Source: an uncultured Eubacteriales bacterium
GTDB lineage: Bacteria; Bacillota; Clostridia; Christensenellales; Christensenellaceae
Direction: 5' to 3'
DNA length: 5,225 nt
NCBI GenBank assembly: GCA_902782475.1
Contig: CACZNR010000155.1
Span: forward strand, 1-5,225
This document shows, piece by piece, positions 1 through 4,140 of this stretch; the first letter of the stretch is position 1, and every line of letters starts with the position of its first letter. The notes under the pieces were generated by a model, which saw nothing but the letters and a program-made list of their open reading frames with translations, was not told the origin of the DNA and searched no databases. A program made the position numbers and the translations under genes.

Positions 1-441
1 ATGATGGGACAGGGAAGGCCTGACCTTGTCATAGCTTACAACAGTGCAGGAAGAAAAGTAGGTCTTGTAACAGACATAATTGCATTTCTCATATATTTCC
101 TGCTCAGAAGACCACTGGTGGCACTTTATTCATCAGATCCTGCTGTAATAGACCTGGGTGAGAACCTCATGTACTTCGTGGCCTGCGTGGGATTCGTGCA
201 GACACAGAATCTCATATATGCCGGAGCACTTCGCGGGGCAGGAGACACAAAGTTCGTGGCTGCATATTCGCTTTTCGACATCGCCATCGCAAGGCCGATA
301 ATAACTTATCTTCTCTGCTTCACATTCGGTTTCGGAGTATACGGTGCATGGATATCCATGGTACTGGATCAGGCCATCAGGGCAGTATGTGCGACCATAA
401 GGTTTCGGAGTAATCACTGGCAGAACATAAGCTTCCTCTGA
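1..441 (+). CDS. MATE-family efflux transporter, C-terminal part (5' end outside window)
   Basis: This is the last 146 codons of a multidrug and toxin extrusion (MATE) family transporter, an inner-membrane protein that exports cationic compounds by Na+ or H+ antiport. The visible part fits the second half of the fold. A GQGRPD stretch (residues 3-8) resembles the conserved GQNLGAG-type loop after TM7. Hydrophobic spans follow at about 20-35, 55-72, 84-108 and 111-130. The segment IYAGALRGAGDTKF (about 72-85) is the characteristic LRGAGDT signature of the C-terminal repeat. Family members are about 450 residues long, so roughly 300 residues lie upstream. The ATG at base 1 is almost certainly an internal methionine rather than the start, since no ribosome binding site can be seen. 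The gene ends in TGA at 439-441 and is followed by an inverted repeat that may terminate it. The substrate cannot be predicted. The family call is firm. Confidence 0.88.
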   Translation: MMGQGRPDLVIAYNSAGRKVGLVTDIIAFLIYFLLRRPLVALYSSDPAVIDLGENLMYFVACVGFVQTQNLIYAGALRGAGDTKFVAAYSLFDIAIARPIITYLLCFTFGFGVYGAWISMVLDQAIRAVCATIRFRSNHWQNISFL

Positions 442-470
442 TGAACATATTGTTAACAACGTTTGTGACC

Positions 471-505
471 CAAAAAGGGTACTTGACAAAAACCTACCCT
501 TTTTG
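471..505 (+). terminator. Inverted repeat, likely terminator of the MATE gene, overlapping the next promoter
   Basis: CAAAAAGGGTA (471-481) and TACCCTTTTTG (495-505) are perfect 11-bp inverted repeats separated by 13 bases, 29 bases after the MATE stop codon. The A-run/GGG stem with a T-run in the 3' arm is a common form of bidirectional intrinsic terminator. The stem is modest in GC and the T-run is only five bases, so strength is uncertain. The loop contains the -35 box of the following promoter, so the same repeat could instead be an operator. Confidence 0.55.
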
Positions 506-511
506 TATATT
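483..511 (+). promoter_or_regulatory. Sigma-A-type promoter for the riboswitch operon
   Basis: A perfect -35 TTGACA (483-488) and a -10 TATATT (506-511, five of six to TATAAT) are separated by the optimal 17 bases. The predicted transcription start is about 517-519, exactly where the riboswitch P1 helix begins (518). This agreement supports both calls. The -35 lies in the loop of the 471-505 inverted repeat, and the spacer includes its 3' arm. Confidence 0.85.
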
Positions 512-517
512 GAATTT

Positions 518-613
518 GTAAAGGGGAGTAGCAGCCATCAGTTGGATGGTTTCCAAAACGTCATCCCATTAGTCGAAGGACTATTCGTTGAGAATTTAAT
601 GCAAGACTTTTAC
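518..613 (+). ncRNA. yybP-ykoY class manganese (Mn2+) riboswitch aptamer
   Basis: The element carries the class hallmarks: AAGGGGAGTAGC at 521-532 (5' half of conserved loop L1) and GCAAGAC at 601-607 (its 3' half). The closing helix P1 pairs GTAAAGG (518-524) with CTTTTAC (607-613), seven pairs including one G-T. One hairpin arm is CCATC (535-539) with GATGG (545-549). The second arm pairs AACG (557-560) with CGTT (586-589), then TAGTC (570-574) with GACTA (579-583) around a GAAG loop. Between these two helices lies the TCATC-type internal loop expected for L3. The family is known to bind Mn2+ where L1 and L3 dock, stabilising P1. It usually controls Mn exporters (MntP, P-type ATPases) or TerC/UPF0016-type membrane proteins. 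Here no such exporter follows. The first genes downstream are two miniproteins and a flotillin. Confidence 0.93.
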
Positions 614-643
614 GGTATGAAAATATTGTAAAAGTCTTTTTTT
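603..643 (+). terminator. Riboswitch expression platform: intrinsic terminator
   Basis: AAGACTTTTAC (603-613) is perfectly complementary to GTAAAAGTCTT (628-638). The helix continues with GGTAT (614-618) against ATATT (623-627) around a GAAA tetraloop, giving a 16-bp stem followed by a T-run (637-643). Its 5' arm contains the 3' strand of riboswitch P1 (607-613), so P1 and the terminator are mutually exclusive. The inferred logic is that Mn2+ stabilises P1, the terminator cannot form, and transcription continues into the downstream genes (ON switch). This agrees with known behaviour of the class. Confidence 0.92.
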
Positions 644-699
644 ATGACTTTCCGTATCTTTCATACCACAGACCAATATAAACCATTAGGAGGTGCAGT

Positions 700-858
700 A
701 TGAGAAGATTTTTAGGTTTTATGTTTGATCTGTTTATCCTGAGGATACTGATAGGACTGATCGTAGGTATCATCACACTACCCTTCAGGCTCCTGTTCAT
801 GCCCTTTGGATTCTGCAGGCACTGGGGTTACCGCCCGCACAGAAGATACTACTGGTAA
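700..858 (+). CDS. 52-residue membrane miniprotein, first gene of the Mn-riboswitch operon
   Basis: This is an unrecognised small protein. A strong Shine-Dalgarno AGGAGGT (688-694) sits five bases before the ATG, and the frame runs to TAA at 856-858. After a basic MRR start, residues 4-38 are strongly hydrophobic (Phe, Leu, Ile), enough for one long or two short membrane segments, broken around TLPFR (26-30). The last 14 residues (CRHWGYRPHRRYYW) are basic and aromatic with two histidines and one cysteine. The protein therefore looks like a membrane-anchored peptide with a positively charged tail. It is the first gene after the Mn2+ riboswitch terminator, 49 bases before the His-rich gene. 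A role in metal handling, or as a partner of the flotillin encoded two genes downstream, is inferred from position only. The perfect RBS and its place in the operon make it a convincing real gene despite its size. Confidence 0.8.
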   Translation: MRRFLGFMFDLFILRILIGLIVGIITLPFRLLFMPFGFCRHWGYRPHRRYYW

Positions 859-907
859 AGAAGGAAGAAGTTAGGAAATTAACTCGTACACACAGGAGGT
901 AAAAGAA

Positions 908-1135
908 ATGTCAATACTTTCAACCATTTTGCTGCTGAGCCTTCTTGGGGGAGGCAGAAGACACAGAAGACCGTTCTTTGGCGGCCCCGGAGGTCCTGGG
1001 ATGTTTGGAGGATTCGGTCATGGCCCAAGAGGCCCCCATGGCCCTGGACCATTTGGCGGGCCTGGTCATCACGGACCGGGAGGATTTGGAGGACACGGTC
1101 CTCACGGAGGCCATTTTGGGGGACATCATCACTAA
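908..1135 (+). CDS. 75-residue His/Gly/Pro-rich miniprotein with hydrophobic N-terminus, putative metal binder
   Basis: I recognise no named family. The start is supported by AGGAGGT (894-900) seven bases upstream of the ATG. Residues 2-13 (SILSTILLLSLL) are hydrophobic and too short for a standard membrane span. They are followed by GGG and a basic RRHRR patch (17-21). From residue 22 to the end the chain is low-complexity Gly, Pro, Phe and His, with repeats such as GGPGGPG, HGPRGPHGPG, GHHGPGG and a C-terminal HHH. I count 11 His and about 28 Gly in 75 residues, and no Asp, Glu or Cys. Such His-rich tails are typical of proteins that bind or store transition metals (Ni, Zn, Cu, Co), which fits control by a metal riboswitch. 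Mn2+ itself prefers oxygen ligands, so binding of another metal or of membranes is also possible. By the positive-inside rule the tail would be cytoplasmic. It sits between the membrane miniprotein and the flotillin gene, with no terminator on either side. Confidence 0.8.
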   Translation: MSILSTILLLSLLGGGRRHRRPFFGGPGGPGMFGGFGHGPRGPHGPGPFGGPGHHGPGGFGGHGPHGGHFGGHHH

Positions 1136-1179
1136 ATATAATGTTATATAATAACAATATAGATAGACAAATAATGTAC

Positions 1180-1185
1180 AGGGGG
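1180..1185 (+). promoter_or_regulatory. Ribosome binding site of the flotillin gene
   Basis: AGGGGG lies eight bases before the ATG at 1194 and fixes the start. The AT-rich 58-base gap before it contains a small GTTAT/ATAAC inverted repeat (1143-1155) without a T-run, so it is not a terminator. Translation is probably from the shared operon mRNA. Confidence 0.7.
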
Positions 1186-1193
1186 AAATAAAA

Positions 1194-2609
1194 ATGTTAT
1201 TTGGAATCATACCTATTGGAACAGTGCTCATAGCACTTGGAGTGATACTGATACTGGTTATCATATTCACAGGTTACGTAAAGGCTCCGCCGGATCAGGC
1301 TTACATCATATCCGGTCTTCGTAAGGAATCCAGGGTCGTCATCGGCAAGGCAAGCGTTAAGATACCTTTCCTTGAAAGACTGGACAGACTGAATCTCAAG
1401 CTGATACCTGTGGACATAAAGACGTCCACGGCAGTACCTACTGCAGACTACATAAACATCAATGTTGATGCGGCCGTAAACGTTAAGATCAGCAATGAGA
1501 CAGCGAAGTTAAGGCTTGCTGCCCAGAACTTCCTTAACCAGCCTACGGAGTACATCTCCAACATCGCAAGGGAAGTCCTTGAAGGTAACATGAGAGAGAT
1601 AGTAGGACGCATGAACCTTCAGGAGATGGTCGGTGACCGTCAGAAGTTCGCAGAGCTGGTAAAGGAGAATGCAGGGCCTGACCTGGCTGCCATGGGACTT
1701 GACGTGGTAAGCTTCAATGTACAGAACTTTACGGATGCCAACGGAATAATCGATGACCTTGGTATAGACAACATCACAAAGATAAAGAAGAACGCTGCCA
1801 TAGCAAAGGCTGAAAGCGAAAGGGACATCGAGATCGCCCAGGCTGCAGCCAACAAGGAAGCCAATGATGCAAAGGTAAAGGCTGAAACTGAGATCGCCGT
1901 CAAGAACAATGAGATGATCATCAGAAAGGCAGACCTTAAGAGAAGTGCCGACATCAAGATGGCTGAGGCTGACGCAGCTTATCAGATCCAGCAGGAAGAG
2001 CAGAGAAAGACCATAGAGATCACTTCGTCTAATGCCGACATCGCAAAGAGAGAGAAGGAAGCTGAGCTTGCTGAAAGGGAGATCGCTCTTCAGGAAAAGA
2101 AGCTAGATGCTGAGATAAAGAAGAAGGCAGATGCGGAAAAGTACCGTGCACAGCAGATGGCCGAGGCTGAACTCATACAGAGACAGAGAGAAGCTGACGC
2201 AAAGAGATACGAAGCTGAGCAGGCAGCCCTTGCAAAGAAGGCTGAGGCTGATGCAGTGAAGTACGCCATGGAACAGGAAGCAGAAGGTATCCGTGCAAAG
2301 GGTATCGCTGAGGCAGAAGCCATCCAGAAGAAGGCTGAAGCCCAGAAGGCAATGGGTGAGGCATCCATACTTGAGATGTACCTGAATGCACTTCCTGAAG
2401 TAGTAAAGAATGCTGCTGAACCGCTCTCCAAGACAGACAGGATAGTCATGTACGGAGACGGAAATTCCACAAAGCTTGTAAATGATGTCATGAACACCAC
2501 AAGCCAGGTGAATGAAGCCCTTAAGGAGACCACAGGCATCGATCTCAAGGATGTCATAAACAGGATCTTCAACAGGGAAGAGGACAATAACGGGAACAGT
2601 GAAAACTGA
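1194..2609 (+). CDS. Flotillin-like SPFH/band 7 membrane scaffold protein
   Basis: This 471-residue protein has the order expected of bacterial flotillins (FloT/YuaG type). One N-terminal hydrophobic segment (about 4-26) is followed by the SPFH/band 7 domain (about 27-200), which includes VKAPPDQAYIISG (29-41), a DIKTSTAVPTAD stretch (74-85) and REVLEGNMREIVGRM (126-140). A long charged Ala/Glu/Lys coiled coil (about 200-390) contains repeated AEA and KAEAD units. The C-terminal domain (about 391-471) includes ILEMYLNALPEVVKNAAEPLSKTDRIVMYGDG (392-423), the flotillin-specific end where scaffolds oligomerise. Bacterial flotillins form large assemblies in ordered membrane domains and support secretion, signalling and envelope stress responses. 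Size is near the family norm (B. subtilis FloT is about 509). Flotillin genes often sit beside an NfeD-family gene, but none is visible here. Instead two miniproteins precede it in an apparently Mn2+-riboswitch-controlled operon. The gene is followed by a clear terminator. Confidence 0.92.
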   Translation: MLFGIIPIGTVLIALGVILILVIIFTGYVKAPPDQAYIISGLRKESRVVIGKASVKIPFLERLDRLNLKLIPVDIKTSTAVPTADYININVDAAVNVKISNETAKLRLAAQNFLNQPTEYISNIAREVLEGNMREIVGRMNLQEMVGDRQKFAELVKENAGPDLAAMGLDVVSFNVQNFTDANGIIDDLGIDNITKIKKNAAIAKAESERDIEIAQAAANKEANDAKVKAETEIAVKNNEMIIRKADLKRSADIKMAEADAAYQIQQEEQRKTIEITSSNADIAKREKEAELAEREIALQEKKLDAEIKKKADAEKYRAQQMAEAELIQRQREADAKRYEAEQAALAKKAEADAVKYAMEQEAEGIRAKGIAEAEAIQKKAEAQKAMGEASILEMYLNALPEVVKNAAEPLSKTDRIVMYGDGNSTKLVNDVMNTTSQVNEALKETTGIDLKDVINRIFNREEDNNGNSEN

Positions 2610-2615
2610 TCTCTG

Positions 2616-2653
2616 AAAAGGACCGGGTATTTCAAAATATCCGGTTTCTTTTT
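2616..2653 (+). terminator. Intrinsic terminator of the flotillin operon
   Basis: ACCGGGTAT (2622-2630) pairs with ATATCCGGT (2637-2645) with one G-T pair. The loop is TTCAAA, which can close by one more T-A pair. A TTCTTTTT tract follows (2646-2653). The A-run before the stem (2616-2619) can partly pair with this tract. It lies seven bases after the flotillin stop, so it ends the operon that starts at about 518. Confidence 0.85.
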
Positions 2654-2658
2654 ATAAT
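2631..2658 (+). promoter_or_regulatory. Probable promoter of the first FGGY kinase gene, overlapping the terminator
   Basis: A perfect -10 TATAAT (2653-2658) begins at the last base of the terminator T-run. The best -35 is TTCAAA (2631-2636, four of six) with a 16-base spacer, lying in the terminator loop. Expected initiation about seven bases after the -10 falls at or next to the ATG at 2665, implying a leaderless transcript. The -35 is weak, so confidence is moderate. Confidence 0.5.
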
Positions 2659-2664
2659 GTGAGC

Positions 2665-4035
2665 ATGAAAACTATCGTTTGTGAGGTCAGTTCCTCCTCG
2701 TATAAATTCCTTCTGTATGACAGAGATAAGGAACAGAAAAATGTATTGACGTATCCTCTCGCTGTGGACCTTATGGGTACCACACAGGATGCAGCAGTCC
2801 TAAGGGACGATCTTTTCAGGTATTTAGGAAAAATACTTGAAGATTTTGTGCCTGACTACATATGCCTTGTGACCACATGGCACGGTCTTTTATTTTTCAC
2901 ATTGGAGGGCGAGACATGCTCTCCGCTCTATCTCTGGTCCGATACCGGATCTCTCGAGTATGTGGACAGATTCAAAGGTACTGAGGGCTTTTCCAATAGG
3001 TTCTTTGACATAACAGGTTGCCAGATGCATCCTTGCTATCCATTCTTCAAGAGCATGAGATATCCAAAGCCAAGGAAAGACTGCATCGCAGGGGACCTCG
3101 GATCATATCTTAACCTTCTCTTTACGGGAAAACTCATAACGGGAAGGTCAATGGCTTCAGGAAGCGGACTTGCGGACAATTCCTCAAGTGACTATTCAGA
3201 AGAGATGCTGAAGCTTACAGGTCTTTCCAAGGAGGAACTGCCTGAAATAGCTGATGAAAGGATACTTCTTCCGATGTCCGAAAGTGCAAAGGAAAGGCTT
3301 GGAGTAAAAAAGGATATACTCATCCAGATAGCTCTTCCCGACGGAGCTTCAAATCAGCTTGGAGCACTGCCGGAAGGTAACGACATGACCCTGTCCGTAG
3401 GCACGAGCTCCGCCATGAGAGTGAATGTTCCTGAAGATATAAGCATCTCAGGAGACAAGGGACTGTTCCTTTACAGGACACCCTATGGAAGGCTCCTAGG
3501 AGCGGCGACAAATGCAGGGACCAATCTCATAGAATGGTACAGGAACGAAAACTGCCTCACAGACATTTCATATGATAGCCTCGAGACGAAAGAGACAAGT
3601 GACCTTATATTTCTTCCTTTCGTATTTGGTGAGAGGAGCCCGTCCTGGAGCGGAAGGAGAAGATATGGTTTTGTTGGGTCCGTGCATGATGTAAGGGAAG
3701 GCTACAGGGCTGTTCAGGAAGGGATACTCTTCAATATAAAACAGTGCTTTGACAACATCGAGAGCGTGATAAGAACAGAAAGGGTACTTACATCGGGCGG
3801 GATATTAAGGTCCGCTCACTTCATGCAGATGTGCTCGGATGTCCTGGAAAGAGAGCTCCATGTGTGTGAATACAAGGATGCTTCGCTACTTGGAGCACTT
3901 TATCTTCTTCATAATATTCTGGGATCAGAGATCCGTGATCCCGTAAGGTCTGAGGTGGGATATCGTCCTGATATCAGCATGAGAGCATATTACAGGGACA
4001 AGTACGCAGGATATCTTGAAGAATATTCAAAATAA
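2665..4035 (+). CDS. FGGY-family carbohydrate kinase, divergent, gluconokinase-like
   Basis: This 456-residue protein belongs to the FGGY sugar kinases, which transfer the ATP gamma-phosphate to a sugar or sugar acid in the cytoplasm. Seen in order: a degenerate phosphate-1 loop near 4-19 (VCEVSSSSYKFLLYD), an LWSDTGS segment (90-96) in place of the usual W-x-D-x-R, and the catalytic-base segment LPDGASNQLG (224-233) with Asp226. These are followed by the phosphate-2 motif SVGTSSAMR (244-252), LPFVFGERSPSW (317-328) and the adenosine motif TSGGILRSAHFMQMCSDVL (376-394). The DGxxxxLG, GTSSAxR and LPxxxGERxPxW pattern is closest to gluconate-type kinases. It is somewhat short (usual 490-510). 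The normal DxGTTS signature is replaced by ExSSSS, so activity or substrate may have shifted. I chose ATG 2665. An in-frame GTG at 2659 would add two residues. Neither start has a Shine-Dalgarno. AGG is the main Arg codon (about 18 of 29), unlike the next kinase gene. No terminator is evident after the gene. Confidence 0.85.
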   Translation: MKTIVCEVSSSSYKFLLYDRDKEQKNVLTYPLAVDLMGTTQDAAVLRDDLFRYLGKILEDFVPDYICLVTTWHGLLFFTLEGETCSPLYLWSDTGSLEYVDRFKGTEGFSNRFFDITGCQMHPCYPFFKSMRYPKPRKDCIAGDLGSYLNLLFTGKLITGRSMASGSGLADNSSSDYSEEMLKLTGLSKEELPEIADERILLPMSESAKERLGVKKDILIQIALPDGASNQLGALPEGNDMTLSVGTSSAMRVNVPEDISISGDKGLFLYRTPYGRLLGAATNAGTNLIEWYRNENCLTDISYDSLETKETSDLIFLPFVFGERSPSWSGRRRYGFVGSVHDVREGYRAVQEGILFNIKQCFDNIESVIRTERVLTSGGILRSAHFMQMCSDVLERELHVCEYKDASLLGALYLLHNILGSEIRDPVRSEVGYRPDISMRAYYRDKYAGYLEEYSK

Positions 4036-4052
4036 ACGGGATACGCTCTGTG

Positions 4053-4082
4053 TTGCATTTCAAAGTATAAAAAAAGTATAAT
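4053..4082 (+). promoter_or_regulatory. Promoter of the second FGGY kinase gene
   Basis: A perfect -10 TATAAT (4077-4082) lies 18 bases after TTGCAT (4053-4058), which shares TTG with the -35 consensus. GTATAA occurs twice (4065-4070 and 4076-4081), so a second -10 is possible. The predicted start is near 4089, leaving a leader of about 50 bases. The promoter starts 18 bases after the upstream kinase stop codon. Confidence 0.6.
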
Positions 4083-4094
4083 TGTAGGAGAAGA

Positions 4095-4116
4095 TATTTT
4101 TATTTAAATATAAATA
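4095..4116 (+). repeat. AT-only near-perfect palindrome in the kinase leader
   Basis: A 22-base element centred on the perfect palindrome TATTTAAATA (4101-4110) extends symmetrically to 4095 and 4116 with a single mismatched pair (4100/4111). It lies between the predicted start of transcription and the ribosome binding site, where a repressor operator or a weak RNA hairpin could sit. Because it is all A and T in an AT-rich leader, it may be chance. Confidence 0.3.
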
Positions 4117-4124
4117 AATTAGTT

Positions 4125-4130
4125 AGGAGA
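4125..4130 (+). promoter_or_regulatory. Ribosome binding site deciding the start of the second kinase
   Basis: AGGAGA lies ten bases before ATG 4141. A nearer ATG at 4133 is only two bases away and opens an eight-codon frame that ends in TAG at 4157-4159, so it cannot be the kinase start. The 4141 start gives the expected MAKYLLAHDFGTSGDKA N-terminus. Confidence 0.75.
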
Positions 4131-4140
4131 TTATGAGAAT

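Noticed and set aside
133..489. 118-residue open frame on the minus strand across the MATE gene
   Set aside because: It lies opposite a clear MATE coding frame, has no recognisable domain, and extends across the inverted repeat and promoter.
1137..1152. Two TATAAT sequences (1137-1142 and 1147-1152) as an internal flotillin promoter
   Set aside because: The positions 17 bases upstream read TTTTGG and CATCAT, poor -35 boxes. In this AT-rich gap the matches may be chance. A weak internal promoter is not excluded.
1143..1155. GTTAT/ATAAC inverted repeat as a terminator between the His-rich and flotillin genes
   Set aside because: The stem has five pairs with a single G-C, a three-base loop and no T-run.
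879..1270. Several overlapping open frames on both strands (879-1157 minus, 920-1270 minus, 945-1151 plus) around the His-rich gene
   Set aside because: They are shadows of the GC-rich Gly/Pro/His codons. None has an RBS as good as AGGAGGT before 908, and none has a plausible domain.
1640..1957. 105-residue minus-strand frame inside the flotillin gene
   Set aside because: It is antisense to the alanine- and lysine-rich coiled coil, which leaves the reverse strand poor in stop codons. The flotillin frame explains the sequence.
2090..2635. 181-residue minus-strand frame
   Set aside because: It is a Ser/Ala/Phe-rich shadow of the flotillin coiled coil and runs through the terminator.
3320..3511. 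63-residue minus-strand frame in the first kinase
   Set aside because: It is short, domain-free, and opposite conserved kinase motifs.
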